Source of the DNA: Volvox africanus | Taxonomy: Eukaryota; Chlorophyta; Chlorophyceae; Chlamydomonadales; Volvocaceae | NCBI GenBank assembly: GCA_030268105.1 | Contig: BSDZ01000005.1 | Location: 2,046,001-2,110,000, forward strand | Reading direction: 5' to 3' | Length of the DNA: 64,000 nucleotides | Part shown: positions 34,780-49,100 of the stretch, piece by piece | How the letters are laid out: each line of letters begins with the position of its first letter | How positions within the stretch are numbered: the first letter of the stretch is position 1 | Notes under the pieces: model-generated | Seen by the model: the letters and a program-made list of their open reading frames with translations, nothing else | Told to the model about the DNA's origin: nothing | Databases searched by the model: none | Program-made: the position numbers and the translations under genes

Positions 34780-35124
34780 TATTATTACAGGGAACCCCAG
34801 GGGGTTAACCTTGTATCATTGGGCACGTGTACCCCATCGCTGGGGCCACTAGGGTTCACTAGGTGTTTGATTTCGCAGATTCTCTTGCTTTCTGCTGCCC
34901 CTATCCATGTATGTGCCCGCTCCGATTGGACGACCTACTGGCCTTTAAGTAGGTTTCTAAGCCACCCCGCACTTCCTGGGCGGAACCTGTGGATGAGTCC
35001 TGCGGATGAGTCAACCGGACATGACTGAAGAGCCATGCTATCCCTGCTGCTCATACTCTCACTGGGCCCATTGCTTGAAGCCTCCTTATTTCATGGCATC
35101 AATTGTTTTCCGCTATACATACAA

Positions 35125-35242
<118 letters not shown>

Positions 35243-36652
35243 GTATGTATAGACGTATCCAGGCAGCAGTGTATATAGTAAACAGGCGAACGGTAACTAG
35301 CTACTTGGCTGAAATGTGCGTGTTGTTTACTTTTTTGACATACACTGCTGGCAGATGTAGTCATATCTGGCTGGACGGTGCCGATTTAGGACTAACAAGG
35401 GTAGTATAATAACTTATACATAAGCAAGTAAATGGTGTAAAGACCCTCATCAGTCAGCGCTGCGTAGGTCCATACGTATAATACAGGGCCTTCTCCCCAA
35501 TAATCAAGTACCTAATCATTGGTGTCAAAACTAAGCTTAACGGCTTGCTTGAGCCAAACTAATACACAGACACACACACATGCATGCGCTAGGTAAGCAT
35601 TCACCATACAAACATACATACACATACATAAATACCTTTATATTCGCCCGAATCCCATAAGCACTTGAAAGGGAAGCGATGATGGATAATCGCATATCAA
35701 ACATGCCTCCCCCTTTGCTGCTGCCCCCATAGGTAGTGCGTGCATATATGGAGATTTGCAAGAGGAGAATGTAGGTAGGTAGGTACATACAAATGCATAC
35801 AGGAAGGAGTTCAAAGAAGATAAGTATATATATATATATACAGCCACTTGTTTAATAAGTCGGCTGAAAACAAACGCCATCGTTACGGTGACGTCAATCA
35901 TCATCAGCAGGCAAAAACTAGGCCGAACGGTAGCTAGTCCCGGTTGCTTGACAACGACACGCAGGGAATGGAAGGCTTCTAACATTTATGATATATGTTG
36001 ATAAGAGACCGAGCGGCTGCATGCGGGGTACGCATATCTACTCCGACATAATGTGATTTGCGATATTTTACTCAATATTGATAGTGCATGTATGTCGTGT
36101 GCACCAAACCCCCGGCAAAATTCACGCACCGTAATAATTGCATATGCTTGGTGCCCCAAGTGCTAGCTGGCAAACGTTTCCAGATGCTCTGCCGCTCCCT
36201 CAGCGCTGCATCTCTATCTGTAGAGAGAGATACATGTTTTGCATCAATACCTCTGTCATACATATCTAACTACCTACCTACAGCAAAGGCCCGATTTCAG
36301 GTGTCCCGAATAACAAGCAACCGAACTGGCTGGCCATCTCGCGCGCTTGCCAGTCATATATATCTGATCGGACATGACTTGTGAATAGGTACGTACGTAC
36401 CTACGTACTCCAATCAGCATACTACATGCACTTAGCCCCTCCATCCGCCTCCTCTGCCCCAATATGTTGTACGTTACTGCCACGTCTTCAAAAAGGTTGA
36501 GTCCACCTGCCCCCTCATGGCCATGCTAAAATGCACAGCTCGATGGCTTAAGGCTAGGGAGCAGCTACGTACAGCAGCCGTATTGTTGTAATTGCATCCA
36601 ACATACAGAATTATTGCGTTGCATCCAACTTCAGGAGCAGGTACAAGTATAA

Positions 36653-36683
<31 letters not shown>

Positions 36684-36794
36684 TGAATCGTGTTCAGGCA
36701 CGACCGTTATGGCACGACTAATATGCCCCTGGAGTTCCAGGTTATACCCCGACCGAGAGCGGGCCAAAGACCCTAATGTTAAGGGCAGGGTGCC

Positions 36795-37035
36795 CCCATG
36801 TCGATGGACGGTGACGACCCCAATTAAAGTGACCTGCGAGCTGACCAGTAGCGGAGTTGACGCCTTAGTTGATTCGGCAGATTCCGCTGGATGCTGGTGG
36901 TGGGTGCTGAACCTGGGAAAACCACTGATTTCGGAGAAGTCGGCATGGGAGACTGGATGAGGGTGCCCCGAAACACCGGGGAAGGTAGGGACTGCCAGGT
37001 TAGTGGCCACGGGTGATGTACCCCCCTATCCTATA
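36795..37035. repeat. Dispersed repeat, family R6, second locus (units P-Q)
   Basis: P: AGTGACCTGCGAGCTGACCA, then GCTGGATGCTGGTGGTGGGT and ACCTGGGAAAACCACTGATT. Q: TCGGCATGGGAGACTGGATG to CCACGGGTGATGTACCCCCC, which matches 17311-17400 almost base for base. Confidence 0.85.
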
Positions 37036-37039
37036 CACA

Positions 37040-40000
37040 TATATACACCTGTCGCGACGACATCCTCTTTCTATCGTTCCATGCTTCGTGGCATACATGC
37101 ACACGATACGGCAGTTGGCAGTTGGGGGATTGCAGTCTTCACCCTATGTACGAAAGCCCTGAGATCAGGCGATCGGGTGGCCACAGGCCATAATCTGCCG
37201 TACCGTACCGTACATATCATATAATATCATATCATATCGAAGTACAGGTAGTTTTCCAAAATAGAGCTTCCCGCAGAACAGCAGTAGCAGCGCGGCGACG
37301 GCGCATCAACCATCAACCATGCACACGCGTGTAATGGGGACAGATATTCGTGCGATCGATGTTTCCCCTGTTAGTCCGTCTGTCGTCCATGTGAAAACAT
37401 ATATCATGTTATATCAGATTTTACGAGCGAAAGCCCTCTCAAGTCGTTTGCTCCTGCTACCGCATCCTCATACGTACGTCTGTTAGTTTGCTCCCGCGCG
37501 TGTATGTCTTCTTGTTTTCCGCAGCGAGCGAGCACAACGCGCACTTAATCATTATCATCACTCTTGCTTGCATCACATATACTCGCATATATTCCTTGAC
37601 CGCGCATTATCAAATCGTTACCAGATACATGATGATCATGTGAATTCTTTTGTTGAACATCGATGAATTTTGCCGCTGATCCTGTGCGCGCCGTAGTAAC
37701 CACCGTGTGTCTATCTGCAGGTCCACTCATCAACCCCTACCGAGAACGAACAAAAGGTGCCAGAAGTAACATTTGTCGGTATGGTCTGCATACACAGCAC
37801 GCATGTACGCTACCTTTATTCGTATGAATTGCGAAATGGAGGTCCTAAGAAGTTGGACCCAGTCGTTAATTAAGTAAGGTGGACAAATGATCCACATATC
37901 TCGCTCGCTACTGCACGGTGGGCTAGCTAACCAGCAGAGACAATGCTGCGTCCACACATACACACAGCGCACATACACACGTACAGCCGCCTCCTTCCTT
38001 CACCTCCACCACCTGGGCGCATTCACCTGCTTCCATTCTGTAACGCAATACAGCAACACATACGATGACGGACGCCACGTATGCGAAAGTAGATAGTCGC
38101 CCCCGCAACCTCACCCTTCGGATTCCATTCGCCCTTGAAGCCTGGCACCACCCGCTGCACGTACATACAGTGCTGGTGAGCTGATCTATACCACACCCTG
38201 CCAGCCGTAATCTTGCGCTAAGACACACTCTCTCTCTAACGAATAACCTCTCAAGCAATGACTACCAGACAGCCTTCGGGACTTAAAACGTACCTCCTAA
38301 AACCAAACCTTCTCCCCGGGCAGCTAATGGGTTGCTGTGCACGGGCTTTAGACATTCCCCCCTACGGCGGCTACACATGCGCGGATCTCCAAGCGCAGGA
38401 GGGAGGCGCGAGGCAAATCATTTTCAGACCTACCCGCACTTGTGCATTCGGCACTCAGCCAGCAGATAAGAGTACATGTCTGCCGCACATGTCTCTTCTC
38501 AGAAAACAACAACAATAACAACAAGAGCAACAACAACAAGAGCAACAATAATAAGAGCACAGCAACTGCAACCGCGGCAACAACAGCAATAAATGAAGGA
38601 AAACGTGCGAAAAATGTTCCCATCCAGACGGGGAGGCGCTTCAACTCTTTTACCTGCGATTGCACTACGCACGTCCATGTGATTAGCACGTGCCGTTTCC
38701 TCGCGCGCCCTCCCCCAAAGCACCTCAAAACAAATAATAAATGAACTAGTGCGACCGTCGCCAGCGGACTTATCGCGTTCATGCATTTTACGTCGGTAAG
38801 TCGCATGGCCTCCGTCCGCCTGCTGCCTTGCTAGGTAGAATTAGCTAGATATGTAGGTAGGATTAGCGCTTTGGCTACATTATTTTCCACACGCCGTGTG
38901 TGAATCCGGTGTACGTACATGGCAACAACATAACAGCAGGACGCCATTGAGGGCGGAAGTGATTAGCGGCGGAATGTATCTAGGTGGAGAGCTATTTGCC
39001 ACACCTATCATTATTCGCGCATTCCCTGCCTCCAAACTCAAACCCCCTATGGAAACAAGTGTATGGCAACCATCCATGTAGCCTCTGCTGATGGAGAAGG
39101 TTGAGGGAAAGGATGCGTGCGGGTAAAGGCCGCAGCAACTTCGTTCTCGCCATGCATACATACGTCCTGCCGGCTGCGTGCATCGCTACTCCCACCCCGC
39201 TTCCCGAAAAGAGCCACCCGTGTGTATTAAGTGATCCAACCAGCTACGCCCGCTTAGAACCAATGTGAACCCGGACACACACTGACATGGGAGTACGCAT
39301 CTATTGATTTCCAGGTATGGTCATTGTTCTAGGCCGGGAAGAGCCTTACGTTTTTACCGGGTCGAAAAATACCGCAGCAGCTACGCATGCCCCTCGACTT
39401 CCTCTTCGTTCTCGCATGAGATAACACGAGAATGGTCCTAGTTGTGCCTTGTGTTCATCACGAGATGCTTTCGCACATTCTTCCACACAGTTGCATGCTC
39501 CCTAAAACGATATCCGGCACCCAGCGGCGCCAAAAGCGCACGCACAGAACCCGGTTTCGTGAAAACCTGCAAACAGGCACGAAGGCCGTGCAAGTGCAAG
39601 TGCAAGTGAAACAGACCCAGGCGCTCCGACACTTGCGCGTTACGAATTCCATCCTCAAACCAACGCCGACGGGCGCCGAGAAGGAATTTAAGCAATCAGC
39701 GGCCGAAGAGGCGGCAAAGACGCTAACGAAATCTTGTCGGCCCGACCTGGCGTGTGAATGTGCTGTTCATCATGTACACATGCGATGTACAACTGCTGCG
39801 CCACTGAGCAGCCCCCGGAGGTACCGAAAAGGCACTCCGGCGCAACGCTACCTCGCGAATTCCCAATTCACGGGAGTCCCCGGAACGAGCCTTGCAATCC
39901 TAAGGAGACTGCCATTCAGAAGGTGATTTCACCGGAACCCACTGGTATGCATGGCGGGCGGGCACGATCCTGGCCTAGCAGACGGCGAGGCTAGCAGATG

Positions 40001-40100
40001 GCCCACCTAGCTAGGGCTAACGTCTCCCTGTGCGCCGCTGTCCGCTGCTGCGCTCCAGTAGAGCAGCAGAAGAGCGAGTAAAGCAATTTGCGCCAGGCAC
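37040..40100. other. Spacer downstream of gene 2, no gene recognised
   Basis: It includes the 3' untranslated region of gene 2 (the stop is at 40102). Short frames such as the plus-strand one at 39432-39926 show no splice partners and no recognisable family. Confidence 0.4.
38503..38590. repeat. CAA/AAC low-complexity tract
   Basis: Imperfect AACAAC and AGCAAC triplets. Poly-Asn, poly-Ser or poly-Leu frames across it are by-products. Confidence 0.8.
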
Positions 40101-40101
40101 A

Positions 40102-43100
40102 TCAAATCTTGTCGAACACCTCTACGTTGCCTTGACATGAAGCAACGGCAGATACACCCCCTGACGTAGCAGTTGTAGCGGTCGTGTGCGCTGCCGCAGC
40201 AGCCTCCGGCTGCGACTGCGGACGCGACTGCGGACGCGACGGAAACGACGCGGACGGCCTGGCGGTTGACTTCAGGTGGGAAGAGGTCACCGAGGGCTGC
40301 GGAGATACTGGGTTACGAGAATCTAAAGCCGTTATGTAGCTGGCTTGACGAGTCAGTGTAGATGGTGTGCCGGTGCTGCTTCCGCAATCCACCGCATTCC
40401 AGACCGTGTCACAGCTATTGCCACCACTGTATAGCGCCATGGCAGTGGCGGTCATGGCGGTGGTAGCAACGCCAGCAGCACCGCTGCTACCCCCGCCGGC
40501 GGTGCCACTGGCGCCGCAAGATGCCCGCGCCGCCGCCACCATTGCTGCGAAGGTATTCCGCTGCCGCTGCGATTTCTGATTTCCGACGGTCGAAACATTT
40601 AATGCGGCAGTACATGAGAACTGTGCTGTACTATTCTGCTGCGAGCTGGAGGTGGCGCCGCCGCCGCCGCCGCCGCCGCCACCCGGGGCCGCCATCATCA
40701 GCCGTTTTCCTCTATAAGCTTGGCCCGCTCCTGAGGACGGCCCTGCACGGGTGGGACCGGGAACGAGGTGCCCACTGCTGCTGATATCGGAAATGGTGGC
40801 GGCTGTGCTGCGGTTACCACCGTAGCCCGATTCGAGAGGAACGGGAGGAGGAACTGGCCCGCTGGCCAAAGTGGGGACGAACATCAAGTGGTCAAGCTCC
40901 GCACCGACACCCATTGACTCCATCAGTTGATTGATATCATCACTGGCAGCGATGCTGGCAACGGCGCTGTTGTATGTCGCGAGCCAGCCGGCTGATAACG
41001 CCAGGCCCTTCTCGCCCTTGGGACTTTCTTCAGTATCGACGACAGCGCCACGAAAACTGCTGCGCCTGGTGGTAGCGGTGGTGATCGTGGCGACGGTAGC
41101 GGGTGTAACGGCGGGTGCAGCGGTAGCTTCAGCCAAGTCACGATCCAATAGCGAGAAAGAAGGCGCCGCCACCGCAGGTACTGTCGAGGACGACGTGATC
41201 GCCACCAATGCACCTGCGGCGAAGGGACCTTGTTCCTCCTCCACGACGCTGTCCATTACTGCAGGGGGTGGGTTCATGACGGTCTGCGACGAAGCCCCTT
41301 CAGAATCCATAGCTTGGATTACGGATATGAAGCTGGTGGGAATACGCAGGTGTAGATCCTCCGTGGACAGCGCGGGCTGCACGTCGTTTGTTGGTGTAAT
41401 TGTTGACGTACTTGTCGTTGATAATGATGGTAATATGTCAGCCGCTCCTGCGCCAGTTGCTGCATTGCGACGTCGCTCAAACAGTACTGCGGCAGTGGTC
41501 GCTGCGCATGACCCTCGGCTATGTTCTGCAGTAGCAGCAGCATTGGTAGCAGCACCAGCAGCAATGGGAGTACCAATGACAGGCGCATCACCTTTGGGTG
41601 GTGTTGGAGGTGCAGCTGCACGTTTCCCAGGGGCCGAACTGGACATCAGCTGCGGTCCCTTCGGAGACGGCAAAGCCGGTGAGATGGGGCCAAGTCTAGG
41701 GAGCTGATGCTTGTGGCTCTCATTTTTCTTGTGGATTTCAGAATGCAGCTGCCCAGGTGGCAACGGTGAGGCAGTAACCCCCGTCGGCCCTGCAGCCATG
41801 GCAGTCGTGGAGATTGACGTGCTGACAGCTACATGTGGGGTGGCGTTGGAGATGGTGGTCGCAGTGGCGGCCGAGGTATTAATGTCAGCGTTTGCCGCGG
41901 CGTTTGCAGCAGTGATGTCGGCTGCCGCGGCTGACGTCACGGGTGGTGGCGTCCATAAGTGTGTGCGCATAAGGCCCTTGCCCTTGACCTGGGCAGTATA
42001 TAAAGTAATGCATTAGTTGGGTTAGTGTGATTAGATATTTGGGGGCGATACGGTATGACATGAGACACACAAGTACATAGGGTCCAAGGACATGGAGTAG
42101 GTGACACCAAACCCGAACCCTGCAAGGGAACCTTCGCTCGGCCATAGAGTCGCGCCGCGTCACGCACCGGATAGAGGCGCGGCCGGCCACCGGCCGGTAC
42201 CGCCACGGGCTGCACCGCGCCCGTGCGGGCCAACGCCGCCCGCGGGCCAGGGGGCTCCCGGTTCGACACTCCTTTGCTTCGCGCAACATGCTAGACCTTA
42301 TCACAGACTTTTGATCTGCACTTTGGCCTGCAGCTAGTTTATGCGCATGCATGCATATCGTGCTCTCGAACACCAGCCATGCACGGCCCCATCCCATCCC
42401 AGGCCCGCCTCAACCCCGCCCCAGGACCCCAGCCGTGCGCACCTCGATGCCGCCAGTAGCTTCCCAACCTTCCGCAGCGTCCGGGTCTCTTTGCCTCAGC
42501 AGCTGGAAGCACTCCTCGCTGACGTGGATGCAGCCGGCGACGCCACTGCTCTCCATCCGACTCGCTGTGGGAGAGAGGAAAGGGAAGGTCGGCATCTCAG
42601 CAGGTTAAGCGCTAATGCACATACACAAGACCCATACACACACGTATCTTGCCCCATCCCGCTTACCCGTGTTGACGGTGTCCCCAAAGAGGCAGAATCG
42701 CGGCATGCGGGTGCCCACAACTCCACTGACCACGGGTCCGCTGTGAATGCCCACGCGGACCTTGACGGGCCCTCCAGTGGTTGGAAGCGACACTGCGGAG
42801 GCGGCGACCAGCATGGCCTGATAGGGAGGGGAGCGGTTCGGGGCCATGCAAGCCGCGAAGTGGGCATGTGATAGAAGCAATGCTCAGAGGCACCTGCGCG
42901 ATGACGTGTAAAAGGACTGTAAGCTTGCACAATGCGGCACCGACGCGGCCAGGCGCCCGCCAGTTGTCCACGCTGACTTAAGCTTTTAAGATCCATAGGC
43001 CATTCCTTGCAAGACCACTCGGTTTATCGTCGGATTCCAAAGATGGGCTACCAGGAAAAATGGGCTTTGCTCTGTGCTTGGGATGGCAGGATTACCAACT

Positions 43101-46100
43101 TCTTTCTGGTCGCTATCTGTGAAATGGCATCATATGCCTTGGTGTTGTGTAGGAAATGGCATCGTATGCCTTGGTGTTGTGCCGCGGACCGACCCAAAGG
43201 AACTGCCCCAACAGTACCCAGGCCTCACCTGGGTATGTGCAGGGCATTCGTCGATCCAGAAGCAGGCATAACAAGGGGCGGCAAGGACAGACATGTCAGC
43301 AACGGACGATGGATGCGAACGACACTAAGACATCCCAGACAGCGGAAGATATTCGCAGATAGTGGAATGAACTGCTGGTATCTGTTATTGAGACTTGTTA
43401 ACACCAATAGCTGTGCGCCATTATGGTGCCACAATTGCATTTCGTCCACGAAGAAAAGACGCTCCCATACAGGTTCGAACTGTAGACCTTGCGGTTAACA
43501 GCCGCACGCTCTACCGGCTGAGCTATAGGAGCACTTGTCCGAAGTCCTAAATAGAGACAACCAGAGCCTGGTGAAATGTGTATCATTTTCTCGAAGTGCC
43601 GCTGTAAGTTAGTTGCGGCGTCTCTGGCTCTTAGGGGGGGCCCTTGGTGCTGTCTTCCCAGAATATCACGGCTGACAAGACCAGGCCACTGATCGCCCTC
43701 ATTTAGGCTTTTATTGTGTGACGTATACGACTGTCAGGTGCTTCCAGCGAATCTGCCTCTGGTTATCTACTCGGTTCAGCTTGGGTCTATGGAACGGCTG
43801 GTCCTCAGGTGACTAATGCAAGTAGTCGGACTAAGGGTGGGAACGCCCTTGCGCACAGAAATGAGGACGGAATGGCCGGAGAAATGTTGGTAAAGAGACT
43901 CTGATGGGCTGGAGAGGAATTGATTGAGGACCTGTAATGAAAGGTGGTCACAAGTTAAGATCAGAATCTGAGTCATCATGCGGGACGAGCAAGGATTCCA
44001 ACGGTCAAATAAGCGCAAACGGTAAGGAGGACGTTAGCATGCTGTGTTTGATTAGCGTGAGGAAGCGCCATGAGGCCCGGCAGAAACAGGCCCCGCAACT
44101 TAGCAAGCTGTGTTCATGCTAATCCACGTACCTGGATTCCCTTAGCTCCCTAATTTCCTCTTATGTACCTGCTGGGCCACCTGCTACACCGTACTGGCGC
44201 TTGTAGTGCTGAATGTGGCCAACTACATACCTTTGCAAACGCTACGACGTTTGCCGCCTGGTCCGGGTCTACATGGCCGCCTCCCTGCACCGCCGCCATG
44301 CCGTCCTCGTCCTCGCGGATAAGGCCCCCGGCGACCATGTAGCAGTCACCAATTGTCTCAACCTGAGAGCAGGAGGCGGAATGTTTGAATGAAACCCTTT
44401 AATAAGACTGCAACTTGGCAAAGCCCAGATAAAGTGACACAGAGACTTGGCAACTCCCCATTTGCTAGCATATGTTTGTTACGCGGATGGGAGACTAGGC
44501 CGGGTGCAGGCTGTGCCTAACAATCTGCTGTCTATCACTGTGGCCCAGTATCCTGGCCATCAAACGGGAGCAATGTAATCTACGTGGTGGAGTGCAATAA
44601 TTGCGGGTTACTGAAAAGTAAAGATGGGTTAGTGAAACATGACAGTGCGTAACCCAGCATGAATGGTGCGAGGGCTTCGGACATATCAACTGCCCCAACT
44701 TGGATTGGATGCCGATAATTCATTGCTTGGCTAACCAATCCCATTAGGCTACTTGAGTATTGTCACTGCTAAAACCCGAATCGCCCACCTTGTACACCCT
44801 GTGGCGATCCAGCATGGAGTCGAAAGCTGTGAACAGTGTGTGCAGGAACGTCATGACCACGGCCGGAGGCAAGACCTTGCACATCGGCGTAAAACCTGTG
44901 TGTGTTTGTGTGTGTTGGGGAGGCACAGCGTGTATGCTCTTACACATTTCGCAGGCTAGGCCCAGGCTAGGAGTTTTGACCCCCTTACAAATTCGTCAAG
45001 TCGGGCCCTATGTTTCTCACAGAAACACACTTACCCTGGATGTCAGCGAAAAGTACCGTGACCTGCGTTTGTACAGTAGGGTTGGGGACGAATGGCAGCG
45101 TCTCAAGTGCGTGCTAATAAATTATAACTGAGCTGTGCTTCGACAAATTGAATCACTAGCGCCTCCTGCAGAGCTACGGGTCGGGCTGTCAACACATGCC
45201 AAGACCGGGATGGGTAAGAATCGGATGACGATGGTTATGGAAACGAAGTAAAATTTATGTCAGAAGCGGGTTAAGCCAAACCAACCTACGCAAGCTGGAT
45301 GGGCAAAGTGAGCTTGTCGCCGGGAAGGCGACGAGTATGAATGCGATGAGAACCTCTTTTCTGAAAACGCAAGGAAAACAGCAGCCCCACCTTCCTCCGC
45401 GCCGGAGAGCCCCATCCTCCTCAGCCAGGAGGACAGTGCGCAAATCAGAAGGACATACACTATGCAGCCCGACCCGACTAGATAGAATCCCGGCTAACTG
45501 ATCTACCCGCGGGTGCCAGGTGGCCAAACGGTGGCAGTCACGGATACGCGGCCGCCAGATGCCAACTTGCGAGCTCGTGACGTCACAACCGCTGCCGCGG
45601 CCATCAAAACCGCTGCCATCGGTCTCAGACACGCGGCCTCGCCCGGCGTCCTGTCAAGAGAACCGAAGGTGACATCATTCAATGTGTTGCTGTGATGATG
45701 GGATGTGATGATGGGATGCGATGATGAGATGTGGTGATGGGATGTGATGATGGGATGTGATGATGGGATGCGATGATGGGAGAACATTAACGCGCGCTGG
45801 AAACACAGACGTTTTAAGAATCTTGTTTGACAACTATTGTCAGGCAAACATCACGCTTCCCTTCCACTGAGCCCAGGCCGCAAAGCTTCCAACACACCCA
45901 AGGCTCTAACTCACCAACAGGCCCGCCTCTTCTGTGATATACTGAAGCACTGCACGGGCGTGGGAAAGGGATTTGGTGGGGGGATAAAGTGGTCAAGTGG
46001 AGAAGGGAGAATTCAACGCGTCAATGGCATTCCGCATTTCACGCGAATAGCCACGCCAGCAACAGCGGTATCTAACCAACATCAGCAGTGCAAATGGGCA

Positions 46101-49100
46101 ACCGCAAGGATAAGTATTCACGATGGCACCACGTTAGCATCAATAGTATCACGACCTTTTCCTAACCTCTTCCTATGACCCCCTTCTACCCCGTGCGTAT
46201 GTCCGGTCCCGACTCCAAGTTTCCCCTCTACCAGATCTTTTACTTTTATCCCGGTGCCTCCTCTACCTCAGAGAATGTCCCCTACCCCTAAGTATCCTTC
46301 CACCGTGTACAATTCTCTCTGCATCCATTTACTCACCGTGTCTTGGGAATATCTGCTCCAGCAGCCGGTGCTCTGTTTCCGAAACCTGCGCCACGTGCCT
46401 CTCCGCCACCACCTTGGCCGTCACATCGCGCTGCATCACCACCACCCCACGGCGACCGCTGGCAGGGTCCACGATGCCAACAGCAACCACCTCGTGCCAA
46501 CACTCGGAAGATGACGACCTAGCTGAGCCACTACTGCTGCTACCGCTGCCGCCGGTACCGCTGTTGCTGCTACCCTGGCCCGCACGTTTGAATGGACTGG
46601 CCCTAATAGAGGAGGGGGCCAGGGTGTTGGCAACCTGCGGTGCATGATCTGCGGATGCCGTTGCCGGGATGGTATCCTCAGCTGAACGCAAAGACACATG
46701 TTCATCCACCGCAGCTACATCCGGCGCCGGCATCGGCAGTCCGACAGTCGGTTCCCCCGCCGTCGCTACAGCTAGAGCCGCAGCAAGCGTGGGATTTGAT
46801 CTTGCACTTCTCAACGGCATCACCGGGGCCCTGACCGCAGCACCACCTCCCCATCTGTCCACTATGTCCCCCACTGACCGCCGCCACGCCCGCCTACTGC
46901 TGCCGCCCCGACCACCGTCAGCTTGAACACTGTTGATTCCATCACCATCACCTCCTCCGACGCAGACAATGGAATCCCCGTGCACTGCCACGGCAGAGGA
47001 AGGGATGCAGAAGGATGAGGCGCGCTTTGCATAGCTTGGCACGTCAGCACCCTGCATCACTCCGCCCTCGTTAAGGTACGCAGTCGCCAGCGCCGTACGT
47101 CCCATGGATGACCCGCGTGTGCGACCGCTACTCATCCCACCCGTGTTGGGCGCCGTGCGGAGGCTTTGCGCGAATGCCAACATGCGTGATGCCGGCAGGT
47201 TGCCACCCATGGTCAAGCTGCTTGCGCGTGCGTTGTTTGTGTTTTCGACGGCAGTGCTGGGACGGCTGAAGCCACATGTCGATGATTGCATCGGTCGAAT
47301 CATGCCATTTACAGTTGCAGCGACGCCTGCTGTAACGGAGCCCGAGGACACCAGGGCGGCGCGTGCTGCAGCCACTTGACTGGAACGTACTATGCATGGG
47401 CTGTAAGACCTCAACAACGCTCCCCGCGGTGCACAAGCCCCGTTCATGGGAGCTTCCTGATCGGGCACCAGCACGAAAGGCGACAAGCCTTGTTCGTGTT
47501 GGCTGTTGCTTGCACTGCCGTCGCACGCGGCGGCCGCTGTCGATGCCCGAGGCAAGGAGCCGTTGGAAGCGGCACCGATAGTCGCCATGGCCGCAGCCCC
47601 ACTCCGTGGTGTGACAGGGGTGCTGGCGCCAGTCCCCAAATGGGTTCCCGAACGCAAGCGCGCAAGCAGTGGCTGCCAGAATAGAGAGGAAGTCGAGGAA
47701 GAGCCCACGGCCGGGCTGGCAGCGGCAGTGCCGTCTGCACCTGACGCATGCATATGGATTGGAGCAGGTGTGGAGCCGCGCATGAAGAGGAAGCTGCCAG
47801 GACGGTTGTGGCCAAGTGAGGAAGAGGTTCTGCGAGGCGGGAAGCGCAAGCGCGCAGGTGCAGCGGAGGGGCCTTCAGCGCCTTGGGTCGCCAAACCAAA
47901 CTGCTCACCGCCGCCGCCGGCAACACCGCCGCAGACGTCTTTATTCTCCGCGGGACGCCCACTGAACGGTCCGAAGGGCATCGTACTGCCATATATGCTT
48001 CCGGGACGCAGGTCACCTTCCCGGTCTAGGTCGTCTTCCTCCAGGCCCTCCAGCAACGGAAAGCATTGCAACGCGTCTGCATCGTTGGTGATGCGATATG
48101 CATGCCCAACAACACCGCCGGTCGCTGCCTCCGAAGGCCCTGCCGCTGCTTCTGTCTCACTGTCGCAGTCATCGCAAATAAGCGGACTCCAGCCACCGCC
48201 AGCACCTCGCGTCCCGTAGCCATGTCGAACCTCGACCGTGGCGGGGACGCCGCCGCCGCCGCCACCGCCACCACCGCCACCGCCACCGCCACGGCTCCGG
48301 CAACCACTGCTGTTGGGTCCGCTCGTGCCATGATTGATGCCATTCCCCATGTTCCTGAACGCCACCTGCCACGTGCTTGTGGTCCAAGGGTCCAACGTTC
48401 TGGCAGGGCTATTTAAGTGTGCGAGCCGCCCGGATCCATGAGGTTGGATTAGGCTCATCCGACTCCGCGTTAGCTCCAAGGACATGCGAGCGAAATGAAA
48501 TGCCGATGCGTGCATTCGACGCGGGCTGCCAAGGGTGCTGTTGCCTGCTCCGCCACCACCGCCGTAGCGCCGCCCTAGCTCGAAGCTACAGTTGCGCGCT
48601 AGAGATGATCGCGCGTACATCATGTCCTGAGCAGTGGCACCTCCACTAGCAATGGCCGAATGAGCACTCACCTCGACAACATCCGAGGTCAGTGGAGTCC
48701 CGCCAGCTGTTCTATGTGTGATGACGTTGAAGGCACGGGTGCTCAAGTCTAAGTTAGCCTCCCCACCACCGCCATCACCACCGCCGCTTGCGGCTGTGGC
48801 CATAGCTGCTCGGCCCCCACCTACGCTTGAGAAGAGCGAGCTAAGCAGCCCGCCAGGCCTCCAGCCTATCCCCAGTCCACCAGCAACGCCGCCGCGCTGC
48901 TGCTGCTTCTCTGGTAAAGTGCTAACGGACGATGCTGAGGGCCTGGGCCCGGGTTCTCCAGAGCACATAGGCCGCGACATTGGCTGTAGCAGCCCTGATA
49001 CCTGCGCCAGCAGGCCAAGCCGATGGATATGTCCTAGAGGCGCTGGTGTCGAGGTGCCAGGGCCACCTCCACAAGATGCACTGCTTTCCGCTGCGTCAGT

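Larger units (their letters stand above)
42443..45949 (-). other. Catalytic guanylate cyclase domain exons of gene 2
   Basis: Same exon plan and phases as gene 1. 45949-45915 gives [10 protein letters not shown]. 45650-45507 ends ATWHPR. 45062-45035 gives VTVLFADIQ. 44895-44789 gives [15 protein letters not shown] to HRVYK. 44362-44231 gives [13 protein letters not shown]. 42817-42667 gives [15 protein letters not shown] and [13 protein letters not shown]. 42564-42443 gives [11 protein letters not shown] to GGIE, and [12 protein letters not shown] opens the next exon at 41988. Both metal Asp residues, the Glu/Cys guanine selectors and the Asn/Arg pair are present. Every donor here is GT (for example GTAAGT after 45035 and GTGGGC after 44789), unlike gene 1. 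The 13-bp minisatellite at 45690-45781 lies in the first of these introns and a tRNA gene lies in the 42818-44230 intron. Confidence 0.92.

Noticed and set aside
39432..39926. 164-codon plus-strand frame downstream of cyclase gene 2
   Set aside because: There is a charged middle part, but no recognisable family, no splice signals in phase, and the start and end look random.
42230..42290. Possible second tRNA (CCCGGTTCGACACTCC)
   Set aside because: Only a T-arm-like stretch is present. No anticodon or acceptor stem could be paired.
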